Shown here piece after piece: positions 1 to 7,508 of a stretch of 35,647 nucleotides of DNA; position 1 is the stretch's first letter, and each line of letters starts with the position of its first letter. A model generated the notes under the pieces. The model saw only the letters and a list, made by a program, of their open reading frames with translations. It made no database searches and had not been told where the DNA came from. A program made the translations under genes and the position numbers. Origin of the DNA: Phycisphaerae bacterium (GTDB lineage Bacteria > Planctomycetota > Phycisphaerae > Sedimentisphaerales > Anaerohalosphaeraceae); assembly GCA_012517095.1 (NCBI GenBank), contig JAAYVQ010000078.1, positions 1-35,647 of the forward strand. The letters run 5' to 3'.

Positions 1-2
1 GA

Positions 3-842
3 TTACATTTTCGGTTCGAAGAGGTCGTAGTATCGCTTGGGGCTGTAGAATTTGTATTCGATGCCGCGGAAGAATTCCAAGGGCCCGCCGTTGCGGATAT
101 TCTCGACCAGCAAGACGATTTGCTTTTGGGAACGGAAACAGGCGATGGCCTGGAGCTTGGTTTCGAGCATATCCATCGGTGTCTGGACACGGAGGGTGGG
201 CGGGGCGGAGAACTCGCAATAGACGGCCATTTCCAACAGCCAGGAAATCTTCGGCAGGGGCTGGCCCAGTTCCGGCCAGATGCGGCCGCTGGCGTGGAAC
301 AAGCTGATGAGGAACTCGTCATAGACCAGCCGGTGGGCCGGATGGAAGTCGTTGTTGGTCGGAAGGAAGCACTGGGTCGGTTGGATGCGGCGAAGGTGCC
401 AGGTGAAGGCATTTTGCATGCCGGTGTAACCCTTGATGTTGAGTTTGCTGTATGACGGGGCCGGGAAGCGTCCGACAAAGTCGTGGAGGACACCGCTGGG
501 GAATCCCAGAAAGTGGATGTTTTCGAGGGGAACGCCGAGTTTCTGGTAACATTCGAGGGTTTCGGCCTGGCGGATCTCGGCGATATTTTCGCGTTCGTTG
601 GGATCGCAATAGCCCATGCTTCCGTCGGTGACGATCAGGATGTGGACAGGGATTTTGTCGCGGCAACAGAGCTGGATGAACAGGCCCGCCCCGAGGGCGA
701 CATCGTCGTCATGGGGGCTGACCATCAGAAAACATTCCTTCTCGTTTTGCCAATGGCGCGAGACGCTGGCCAGCGTGGGTCCGACCCGGCGTTCGCCGTG
801 GACCAGACGGACCAGTTCTGTCTGTTCAAGATTAGCGGGCAT
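3..842 (-). CDS. PIG-L family deacetylase (LmbE-like)
   Basis: The 279-residue protein carries the PIG-L/LmbE metal-binding signature SPHDDDVALGAG near residue 42, a variant of the usual PHPDD..G motif, and a downstream HPAHRLVYDEF segment that supplies the second histidine pair. Family members are zinc-dependent enzymes that remove N-acetyl groups from GlcNAc-type sugars or sugar conjugates. No signal peptide is seen, so it is probably cytoplasmic. It lies 95 bp downstream of the ROK kinase gene on the same strand and is probably the last gene of the lipoprotein-galE-ROK unit, which fits amino-sugar or glycoconjugate metabolism. The start is the first ATG, with only a weak purine-rich stretch upstream. 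The substrate cannot be told from sequence. Confidence 0.88.
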   Translation of the reverse strand: MPANLEQTELVRLVHGERRVGPTLASVSRHWQNEKECFLMVSPHDDDVALGAGLFIQLCCRDKIPVHILIVTDGSMGYCDPNERENIAEIRQAETLECYQKLGVPLENIHFLGFPSGVLHDFVGRFPAPSYSKLNIKGYTGMQNAFTWHLRRIQPTQCFLPTNNDFHPAHRLVYDEFLISLFHASGRIWPELGQPLPKISWLLEMAVYCEFSAPPTLRVQTPMDMLETKLQAIACFRSQKQIVLLVENIRNGGPLEFFRGIEYKFYSPKRYYDLFEPKM

Positions 843-878
843 ATTCGAGTCTTTTCATGATTTCAGAATTGTTGAAAG

Positions 879-915
879 CGGGATGGATGTACCATCTGTT
901 TGTGAGCCCATCCCG
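879..915. repeat. Inverted repeat between ROK kinase and PIG-L genes
   Basis: An 8-bp perfect inverted repeat, CGGGATGG (879-886) and CCATCCCG (908-915), surrounds a 21-nt loop in the 95-bp gap between two minus-strand genes. No T-run follows on either strand, so it is not a canonical terminator. It could be an mRNA processing or stability hairpin or an operator; this is a weak call. Confidence 0.3.
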
Positions 916-937
916 TCGGTTTATATTCTTCGGAGAA

Positions 938-2047
938 TCAAATCAGGTTGTTCAGCAACGAGTAATGGGCCAGAGAGGCGGCGCCGATAATACCGGTATC
1001 CTCACCGAGGGTGGCAAAACAGATTTCGGGATTTTCGGGTTTGAGTTTCCAGATATGTCTCTGAAAATGATGGCGAATCCGCTGCAGGAGGACTTCGCCT
1101 GCGGCGATCATCCCGCCGGTAAAGACGATTTGCGCCGGTTCGGTCGTGTGGAGCATGTTGACACACATGATGGCAAGGGCTTCGGCGGTGCCTTCGGTGA
1201 TCTGGAGAGCCAGGGTATCGCCGGCGGCGGCCTGCTGAAAGACATCCTTGCAGGTGATGGTTCCCTTCTTTTCGAGGATGGGCTTGAGCGACGAATCCGT
1301 CTGGCCGGCCGTTCGGACGGCTTCGAGGGCACGCGCGGCCGTAGCGGAGGCGGAAGCGTAGGCCTCGACGCAACCGCGCTGGCCACAATTGCACTGGCGT
1401 CCGCCGGGATAGATGATGACATGTCCAAGCTCGGCGGCGTTTCCGCTGACACCCTGGACGAGGCGGCCGTTACAGACGACTCCCCCGCCAATGCCGGTGC
1501 CAAGAGTCATAAAGATCATATCGTTGACATTTTTGCCCGCTCCCATCGTGAACTCGCCCCAACATGCGACATTGGCGTCGTTTTCGAGAATGGCGGGCTT
1601 ATGGCCGAGGGCCCCGGAGACCATGTCGCGCAAGGGGGTATCGACAAATTTGGGCATATTGCAGCTTTTGAAGATCACGCCCTTTTTGTAGTCAGCGGGG
1701 CCGGGCGTGCCGATGCCGATGGCGGCCAGGTCCTTGAGTTCCAGACCCGCCGAAGACAGCAGGTTCCTGCCGGCCAGGGCCATCTGGTCCACGACATATT
1801 GCGGACCCATATCGACATTGGTCGGGACGGAGGTCTTGCCGAGAAGATTCATGTCGGAATCGAAGCAACCGATCTTGATGTTGGTCCCGCCCAGGTCGAT
1901 CCCGAGGTAGTAACCGCCTTTTTTCTTCGGGGCGGATTTGACCTTCGCTTTGGCGGCCGATTTTTTGGCGGGCTTTCTCGCTTTGGCGATTTTTGTGGAT
2001 CGCGCGGTTTTGACTCCTCGCTTGGCTTTGGTTTTTACCTTGGACAT
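938..2047 (-). CDS. ROK family sugar kinase (glucokinase-like) with basic N-terminal extension
   Basis: This is an ATP-dependent sugar kinase of the ROK family, 369 aa. The core starts near residue 45 with the phosphate-binding LGIDLGGTNIKIG. It continues with GIGTPGP, the catalytic-region motif LENDANVACWGE, GTGIGGGVV, and the ROK zinc site CNCGQRGCVEAYAS. Glucose is the likely substrate, but ROK members also take N-acetylglucosamine or mannose analogues. The first ~44 residues are almost only Lys, Ala, Arg, Ser and Thr, unlike normal ROK proteins. The start is supported by GAGGA about 8 nt before ATG, and no in-frame ATG, GTG or TTG was found at the end of the extension. The gene follows galE by 15 bp in the same operon. 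Confidence 0.92.
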   Translation of the reverse strand: MSKVKTKAKRGVKTARSTKIAKARKPAKKSAAKAKVKSAPKKKGGYYLGIDLGGTNIKIGCFDSDMNLLGKTSVPTNVDMGPQYVVDQMALAGRNLLSSAGLELKDLAAIGIGTPGPADYKKGVIFKSCNMPKFVDTPLRDMVSGALGHKPAILENDANVACWGEFTMGAGKNVNDMIFMTLGTGIGGGVVCNGRLVQGVSGNAAELGHVIIYPGGRQCNCGQRGCVEAYASASATAARALEAVRTAGQTDSSLKPILEKKGTITCKDVFQQAAAGDTLALQITEGTAEALAIMCVNMLHTTEPAQIVFTGGMIAAGEVLLQRIRHHFQRHIWKLKPENPEICFATLGEDTGIIGAASLAHYSLLNNLI

Positions 2048-2062
2048 CGTGAAATCCTCTTG

Positions 2063-3046
2063 TCAATCGGGATACCCGTTGGGGTTTTGATTGTGCCAGA
2101 TCCAGGCGCTTTCGACAATCTTGTCCAACTCCGGAAAATCGGTTTTCCATCCGAGTTCGGTTCGGGCACGGGCGGCATCGGCCGTGAGGACCGGCGGATC
2201 GCCGGGGCGCGGATCGACTTCGGCGACACGGAAACTTTTTCGGCTAACGCGGCGGACCGTCTCGATGACTTCGCGGACGGAATACCCCTTTCCGTTGCCG
2301 AGATTATACACGAGTTCTGCGGCGGAGTCGAGTTTGCGAAGGGCCAGCAAATGGGCCTTGCAGAGGTCTTCGATGTGGATGTAGTCGCGGACGCAGGTGC
2401 CGTCCGGGGTTGGATACTGATTGCCGTAGATTTTGATTTCGGGGCGTTTTCCCATCGCGGCCTGAATGACCAGCGGGATCAGGTGCGATTCGGGGCGATG
2501 GTCTTCCCCGAGCGAGGCATTGTCACCGGCGCCGCAAGCGTTGAAGTAGCGGAGCGCGGCGTAACGAAGCCGGCCGGTCTGCGAGAGAAACGAGCACATT
2601 CGCTCGACCGCCCATTTGCTGTGGCCGTAGGGATTGATGGGATCTTTCGGGAGGTCTTCCCGGATGGGAACCTGTTGCGGGGCACCGTAAACGGCGGCGG
2701 TACTGCTGAAGACAAACTTCGAGACGCCGGCCTCTTCCATGGCCGACAACAGCGTGCGGGTATTGCAGAAATTGTTCTGGTAGTACTTGAGGGGATCGGC
2801 AACCGATTCGCCGACTTCAATGAAAGCGGCGAAATGCATGACAGCTTCGATGCGGTATCGTTTGAGGGTATCCAGAAGGGCTCGGCCGTCGGACAGATCG
2901 CCATAGACAAAACGAGCGTTGCGGATCGCGGCACGATGACCCTTGGAGAGGTTGTCAAAGACGACGGGCTCGTACCCCTGCTTGAGCAGCATGGCTGTCA
3001 TATTACTGCCGATGTATCCCGCCCCGCCGCAGACCAGAACTCGCAT
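2063..3046 (-). CDS. galE: UDP-glucose 4-epimerase
   Basis: This is a 327-aa extended short-chain dehydrogenase. The N-terminal NAD-binding motif is CGGAGYIGSN, and the Ser/Thr plus YxxxK catalytic set appears as FSSTAAVYG and NPYGHSKWAVER. The FNACGA and GDGT-like C-terminal regions follow the GalE pattern, including GTCVRDYIHIEDL and the YNLGNGKGYSVREV segment. It interconverts UDP-glucose and UDP-galactose in the cytoplasm, feeding galactose catabolism or surface-glycan synthesis. The length fits the family (about 330 aa). It lies 3 bp after the upstream lipoprotein stop and 15 bp before the ROK kinase start, so co-transcription is very likely. Confidence 0.95.
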   Translation of the reverse strand: MRVLVCGGAGYIGSNMTAMLLKQGYEPVVFDNLSKGHRAAIRNARFVYGDLSDGRALLDTLKRYRIEAVMHFAAFIEVGESVADPLKYYQNNFCNTRTLLSAMEEAGVSKFVFSSTAAVYGAPQQVPIREDLPKDPINPYGHSKWAVERMCSFLSQTGRLRYAALRYFNACGAGDNASLGEDHRPESHLIPLVIQAAMGKRPEIKIYGNQYPTPDGTCVRDYIHIEDLCKAHLLALRKLDSAAELVYNLGNGKGYSVREVIETVRRVSRKSFRVAEVDPRPGDPPVLTADAARARTELGWKTDFPELDKIVESAWIWHNQNPNGYPD

Positions 3047-3049
3047 GGG

Positions 3050-3625
3050 TTATATTCCTTCGAGGCGAGCGATTTTCTTCTGGAGCCGCCGAAGAATTTC
3101 GGTTTCGAGGGCGGAGTCGGCCCCCAGATCCATCCAGGTCATCGTTTCTTCCTGTTCGGATTGGGTCTGAAGCCGTTGCTGATTGATATTCCCCTGCGTA
3201 TAGAGACCGGCCGCCTGCGATGCGCTGGCGATCTGTTTTTGAGGCATGAATAGCCGCTGGACCTGCGCATCGCACCTGGCCATCAATTGAGGACCCTCGG
3301 AGTATATATTGACGAAGACGGTTCGGCGGAGAGAATGGAGGTTGGCCTCGGCGAAGTTATAGCCGCCGACATTGTCGGATCGCCAGACCTCGAAGAACTG
3401 GCTGCCGGACAACGGCCGGGTCTTGACCAGACCCTTTTCAACATCGAACTTCTCAATGGCAAAGCCCATATCCCGGAGAACTTCCTGCGAGGCCTCCATG
3501 GCCTGCTGCATGCGGGCATTGCGCAGGGAAACCGGCTGGCTGGGGACCAGTTTCGACGGATCGGAACAACCGGCGGCCAGCAGTCCCGAAAACAGGATCG
3601 CGATCATCTGGAATCGATTCTTCAT
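3050..3625 (-). CDS. Putative lipoprotein of unknown function
   Basis: The protein is about 191 aa and starts with a lipoprotein signal peptide: MKNR, a hydrophobic stretch and the lipobox LLAAGC with the acceptor Cys near residue 20. It is therefore probably anchored to a membrane and faces the periplasm. The rest has no motif I recognise. It has a moderately conserved-looking alpha/beta middle and a Gln/Glu-rich segment near residues 145-160, and ends in a charged helix. The ATG at 3625 is chosen over the upstream in-frame ATG at 3664 because the latter would overlap the -10 element at 3653-3658. It is the first gene of the unit ahead of galE. No function is assigned. Confidence 0.75.
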   Translation of the reverse strand: MKNRFQMIAILFSGLLAAGCSDPSKLVPSQPVSLRNARMQQAMEASQEVLRDMGFAIEKFDVEKGLVKTRPLSGSQFFEVWRSDNVGGYNFAEANLHSLRRTVFVNIYSEGPQLMARCDAQVQRLFMPQKQIASASQAAGLYTQGNINQQRLQTQSEQEETMTWMDLGADSALETEILRRLQKKIARLEGI

Positions 3626-3652
3626 AGTTTTGGCACCTTTTCTCACGAGAGG

Positions 3653-3680
3653 ATTGTACCGCAAGCACGGCCGATCTCAA
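3653..3680 (-). promoter_or_regulatory. Sigma70-type promoter of the lipoprotein-galE-ROK operon
   Basis: On the minus strand TTGAGA (3680-3675) and TACAAT (3658-3653) are separated by 16 bp. Transcription would start near 3646, about 20 nt before the lipoprotein ATG. The match is good in both boxes, and the position decides the start of the downstream gene. Confidence 0.7.
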
Positions 3681-3866
3681 GGGGCAATGCGTTTTTTTCG
3701 GACAAATGCCATAACGCGGGCTTTCAAGGCGGATCGGTATGGATTCCGATAACTACAGTATGAGCGGGGGAGCGTCCCCCGGATGGATCCTGAACGGGCG
3801 GCACGGCGAAAGCGGATGTCCGGATATCAACTCAACCAGATTCGCAAACGATTGGGGGAAATCCCG

Positions 3867-4754
3867 ATGGGGGAGGTTGTCAACGGATTTCTGGACTACC
3901 TGCGGGTGGAGGCGGGACTGGCGGAGAATACCCTTCTGGGGTATGGGCGGGATCTGCTGGAATTCTGCGGATATTGCCGGAGTCGTCAGGTGGATCGGCC
4001 ACAGGGACTGACGGCGGAAATGTTGTATGCGTATATCGCGTCGATGGGCAAGGCCCGTAAGGCCGAATCAAGCATACACCGGGCGATCGTGGCGATCAAG
4101 ATGTTATGCCGGTATGCGATGATGATGGGGACGATGGAGGAGGATCTGACCGGATTACTGGAATCGCCGAAGCAATGGCAAAAGCTGCCGATTGTCTGTC
4201 ATAAAGAGAAGGTTTTAGCCCTGCTTTCCGCTCCGCAGTCACAAGAACCGTATTATTATCGGGACAAGGCGATTCTGGAATTGCTTTATGCGACGGGTTG
4301 CCGAGTGAGCGAAGAAGCGGGATTGCGAGTGGGGGACCTGAACCTGGAGGTGGGGTATGTGCGGTGTTTCGGCAAGGGCAGTAAGGAGAGGGTGGTACCC
4401 TTGGGGCGAGTGGCAACGGGGGCGGTGAAGGATTATCTGGAACACTTACGGCCAAAACTGGCCAAGCCCGCTTCCGGTAACTGGGTGTTTCTGACCCGAA
4501 CGGGCAAGCGGATTGATCGGACGGCAATCTGGCGGATCGTCAAGAAATACGCGCGGCGGGCGGGAATGCCGGCCAACCTGACGGTCCACACGCTGCGGCA
4601 TTGTTTTGCGACGCACCTGTTGAGCGGAGGGGCCGATTTGCGGAGCGTGCAGGAGATGCTCGGGCATGTGGATATCCGCACGACGCAGATTTATACGCAT
4701 GTGGATCAGGATCGTTTGCGGGCGATCCACAAAAAATACCATCCCAGGGGATAA
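3867..4754 (+). CDS. xerD: Tyrosine recombinase XerD/XerC type
   Basis: This is a site-specific tyrosine recombinase that with a partner Xer protein resolves chromosome dimers at dif. From the chosen ATG it is 295 aa, the usual XerD length. It has the N-terminal SAM-like core-binding domain (FLDYLRVEAGLAENTL) followed by the catalytic domain. The catalytic Arg is in ATGCRVSEE, the Lys in GKGSKERVVPLG, the His/Arg in HTLRHCFATHLL, the second His in MLGHVDIRTTQ, and the Tyr nucleophile in IYTHV. The upstream in-frame ATGs (3783, 3816) lack a ribosome site, whereas ATG 3867 has GGGGGAA about 8 nt upstream and aligns with known N-termini. A GGGGGA/TCCCCC hairpin lies at 3766-3780. The absence of phage genes argues for a housekeeping role. 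Confidence 0.93.
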   Translation: MGEVVNGFLDYLRVEAGLAENTLLGYGRDLLEFCGYCRSRQVDRPQGLTAEMLYAYIASMGKARKAESSIHRAIVAIKMLCRYAMMMGTMEEDLTGLLESPKQWQKLPIVCHKEKVLALLSAPQSQEPYYYRDKAILELLYATGCRVSEEAGLRVGDLNLEVGYVRCFGKGSKERVVPLGRVATGAVKDYLEHLRPKLAKPASGNWVFLTRTGKRIDRTAIWRIVKKYARRAGMPANLTVHTLRHCFATHLLSGGADLRSVQEMLGHVDIRTTQIYTHVDQDRLRAIHKKYHPRG

Positions 4755-4868
4755 CAACCACCATAACTCCATGATTTACAATACCTTGCAATCGGCCACG
4801 AGACCAAATTTGATGGTTTTTCACTTTTTAATATCCGAAAACGCCGGGAATTGAAATTGGTGAATGGC

Positions 4869-4898
4869 TTGATTTGGGCGGGATTATTGTGGTATAAT
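4869..4898 (+). promoter_or_regulatory. Promoter of clpX
   Basis: TTGATT (4869-4874) and a perfect TATAAT (4893-4898) are separated by 18 bp, and a TG dinucleotide one base upstream gives an extended -10. The expected start is near 4905, leaving about 37 nt of leader before the clpX ATG. The rest of the 187-bp gap after xerD shows nothing else recognisable. Confidence 0.75.
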
Positions 4899-4941
4899 GA
4901 GCCAATGGTGTTAATCGATTCCACGGACAGGAGTATTCGTT

Positions 4942-6213
4942 ATGGCACGAAGAGCCAGTGATTCCGGACGCCGCGAGTTGTGCAGCTTCTGCGGCCGGAC
5001 AAAAAAACCCATGGATGCGTTTGTCGAAGGGCCGGGAGGAGTGTTTATCTGCCCGGAATGTATCGAGCTGTGTTATAACATCGTCCGACAGGAACGCAAG
5101 CGCATTCGGGGCATCAGCGCCGACCTGGGAGAGATTCCCAAACCGCGGGAGATCCGCGAGTTTCTCGATCAATATGTCATCGGACAGGAGTTCGCCAAAA
5201 AATCACTGTCGGTTGCGGTGTATAACCATTACAAACGATTGATTCATACCGACACCGATACCAGCGATGTCGAGATCGAAAAATCCAACATCCTTCTGAT
5301 CGGGCCGACGGGATCGGGCAAGACGCTGTTGGCGCGATCCCTGGCGCGGGTGTTGAATGTACCCTTCGCCATCTGCGACGCGACAACGGTGACCGAGGCC
5401 GGCTATGTCGGCGAGGATGTGGAAAATTTTCTGCTGCGGCTGCTGCAATCGGCGGATTTTGATCTGCCCAGCGCCCAGCGGGGAATCGTCTATATCGACG
5501 AAGTCGATAAAATCGGCAAGACCTATCAAAATGTTTCGATCACGCGCGACGTATCCGGCGAGGGCGTGCAACAGGCGCTACTGAAGATGCTGGAGGGAAC
5601 CACGGCCAATGTGCCGCCGCAGGGCGGACGCAAGCATCCGGAACAATCGTATATCCAGATGGACACCACGCACATCCTGTTCATCTGCGGCGGGACCTTC
5701 GTGGGCCTGGAGAACATCATCAAGAAGCGGCTGGGGCGAAAGATGATCGGCTTCGGCAGCGAGCAGGCCGATCGGACCGACGATAAGCAGGAGCTATCGG
5801 AAATCCTGCGGCAAGTCACGCCGGAAGACATCATTGAGTTCGGGATGATCCCGGAATTCGTCGGGCGGCTGCCGATCATCACGACGCTGTCGGCGCTGGA
5901 CGAAGAGGCGCTGGTGCAAATCCTGACCAAACCCAAGAACGCCCTGATCCGGCAGTATCAGAAACTGTTCGAGATGGAAGGTTCGGAGCTTTCGTTCACC
6001 GACGAGGCGCTGCGGATGCTGGCACGCAAAGCGATGGAACGGGATACCGGCGCACGGGCCCTGCGGGCGATCACCGAAGACCTGATGCTGGACCTGATGT
6101 ACCGGTTGCCGGAAGAAACCAAGGGCGGAAAATACGCGGTTACGCGGGATGTGGTGGAGCGCAAGGTCGAACTATTTTCCACTCGGCTCAACGCCAAGAA
6201 AGAAACGGCGTAA
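4942..6213 (+). CDS. clpX: ATP-dependent Clp protease ATP-binding subunit ClpX
   Basis: This is the AAA+ unfoldase that recognises tagged substrates and feeds them to ClpP. It has 423 aa, the normal length. The N-terminal zinc-binding domain has four cysteines, C14-x2-C17 and C37-x2-C40. Walker A is GPTGSGKT at residues 121-128, and the pore loop is in [10 protein letters not shown]. Walker B is [10 protein letters not shown], and the RKH-type loop GGRKHPEQ and the sensor region [12 protein letters not shown] are present. AGGAG sits 8 nt before ATG. clpP is not in the window, so clpX is separated from it here or clpP lies elsewhere. The gene has its own strong promoter. Confidence 0.98.
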   Translation: MARRASDSGRRELCSFCGRTKKPMDAFVEGPGGVFICPECIELCYNIVRQERKRIRGISADLGEIPKPREIREFLDQYVIGQEFAKKSLSVAVYNHYKRLIHTDTDTSDVEIEKSNILLIGPTGSGKTLLARSLARVLNVPFAICDATTVTEAGYVGEDVENFLLRLLQSADFDLPSAQRGIVYIDEVDKIGKTYQNVSITRDVSGEGVQQALLKMLEGTTANVPPQGGRKHPEQSYIQMDTTHILFICGGTFVGLENIIKKRLGRKMIGFGSEQADRTDDKQELSEILRQVTPEDIIEFGMIPEFVGRLPIITTLSALDEEALVQILTKPKNALIRQYQKLFEMEGSELSFTDEALRMLARKAMERDTGARALRAITEDLMLDLMYRLPEETKGGKYAVTRDVVERKVELFSTRLNAKKETA

Positions 6214-6243
6214 GAAAAAACAAAAAAAGATACCGATATGAAA

Positions 6244-6270
6244 TAAAAAACGGACCGGCGGAGGGTCCGT
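6244..6270 (-). terminator. Intrinsic terminator, minus orientation, behind clpX
   Basis: The hairpin ACGGACC/GGTCCGT (7 bp, 7-nt loop) is followed on the minus strand by TTTTTT and then ATTT. On the plus strand an A-run precedes the hairpin and no T-run follows, so it works best for minus-strand transcripts. No minus-strand gene ends here. It would stop antisense transcription coming through the propeller gene from the glycosyltransferase operon, and could act weakly for clpX. Confidence 0.6.
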
Positions 6271-6317
6271 GGGGGATTGCATGTAGGGGGAAAAGTCTGT
6301 TTTGGGCTGATTTTCTG

Positions 6318-6346
6318 TTGACTGGTCGGCGGGGTTTTGGTAAAAT
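6318..6346 (+). promoter_or_regulatory. Promoter of the secreted propeller gene
   Basis: TTGACT (6318-6323) and TAAAAT (6341-6346) are separated by 17 bp, each one base from consensus. The predicted start near 6353 gives a leader of about 109 nt before ATG 6462. Confidence 0.75.
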
Positions 6347-6461
6347 GGGGTTTTGATTGGAGATATTTCGGTCGTGTCGGGGCCGTGACAGGATGATGAG
6401 TGTTGCGGTTACCGGGGTCAATCAACATACTGAAAAAGCGATCATGAACGGAGGGAAGATC

Positions 6462-7508
6462 ATGGGTACGAAGAAAGGGTTTTTGTGCATCGCGGCCGGT
6501 TTAGCCATTGTTTCTTTCTCCACGGCCGCCGTCCAGCTCACCACGCAGGAAGATTCTCAGGCCACACCAGCGATCAGCGGGAAATATGTCGTGTACTCAG
6601 ACGGTCGTGCCGGAAATTTGGACATCTGGATCTATGACTTGGAAACCAGCCAAACCTGGCCAATTTGCACGGAGGAACACAAACAGTTGAATCCCGCCAT
6701 TGACGGCGATATCGTCGTCTGGGTGGACTGGCGAAACGGAGAACAAAACAAGGATATCTACGGGTACAACCTCAGCACGCAACAGGAATTGGTAATCTGC
6801 AATCAGCCCGGGAATCAGCGGAACCCAAAAATTCATGGAAACCGGATCGTCTGGGATGACTCTCGGAACGGAAACGGGGATATCTATATGCTGGATCTTT
6901 CCACCATGGTGGAAACGCCGATATGCGTGGAATCGCATGACCAGCTTGCCCCAACAGTTTACGGAAATCTTGTCGTTTGGGAAGATAATCGGAATGGAAA
7001 TTCAGATATATATACTCGTGATTTAATTTCCGGTTTTATTTTTCCGATTTGTACCAACACCAACAACCAATATTACCCTGCCATAAATGAACGATACATT
7101 CTCTGGACAGACTCTCGAAATTCAACTTATGATATCTATGGGTACGATATGAATCTGGCAAAGGAAATCATCATCTGTAATAGTGCTGGAGAACAAAATC
7201 ACCCTCGTATCAGCGGATCCTTTGTTGTCTGGATCGACAATCGAAATGGGAATTTCGACATATATGGAAAAGACCTGGGCCGAGGAGACGAGATCGTTGT
7301 ATTTCAAGGCATAGGAGATCAGATCGGTCACAATGTCGATGGAAAGAGGGTTGTCTGGCAGGATAACCGGTTGGGGGATGCAAATTGGGATATCTGGATG
7401 AGTTGTATTGGAGGGTCGGGCCTCAGCGCGGACATCAATAGTGATTGCAGGGTCGATTTTCTGGATCTGGGAATTCTGGCCGAACAATGGATGATGACGG
7501 CGTATTAA
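6462..7508 (+). CDS. Secreted TolB-like beta-propeller protein with C-terminal half-dockerin motif
   Basis: The start at 6462 has GGAGGG six to seven nt upstream and begins a signal peptide (MGTKKGFLCIAAGLAIVSF). About seven repeats of roughly 45 residues follow. Each contains a version of VVWxDxRNGNxDIYxxDL, for example WDDSRNGNGDIYMLDL and WIDNRNGNFDIYGKDL, which suggests a seven-bladed TolB-like propeller. The last ~27 residues contain one calcium-loop-like unit, DINSDCRVDFLD, with D/N/D/D at loop positions 1, 3, 5 and 12. This resembles half of a dockerin type I repeat, as is common at the C-terminus of secreted planctomycete proteins. The role is unknown; surface attachment or binding is possible. 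The stop overlaps the stop of the convergent glycosyltransferase gene. Confidence 0.85.
   Translation: MGTKKGFLCIAAGLAIVSFSTAAVQLTTQEDSQATPAISGKYVVYSDGRAGNLDIWIYDLETSQTWPICTEEHKQLNPAIDGDIVVWVDWRNGEQNKDIYGYNLSTQQELVICNQPGNQRNPKIHGNRIVWDDSRNGNGDIYMLDLSTMVETPICVESHDQLAPTVYGNLVVWEDNRNGNSDIYTRDLISGFIFPICTNTNNQYYPAINERYILWTDSRNSTYDIYGYDMNLAKEIIICNSAGEQNHPRISGSFVVWIDNRNGNFDIYGKDLGRGDEIVVFQGIGDQIGHNVDGKRVVWQDNRLGDANWDIWMSCIGGSGLSADINSDCRVDFLDLGILAEQWMMTAY

Noticed and set aside
857-3253. 798-codon open frame on the plus strand
   Set aside because: It lies antisense to the ROK kinase, galE and the lipoprotein, which have clear family motifs. Its sequence is Gly/Asp/Phe-rich without motifs, as expected from the complement of GC-rich genes.
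3867-4754. Integrase marking a mobile element
   Set aside because: Length and motifs match housekeeping XerD/XerC, and no attachment-site repeats, excisionase or phage genes are nearby.
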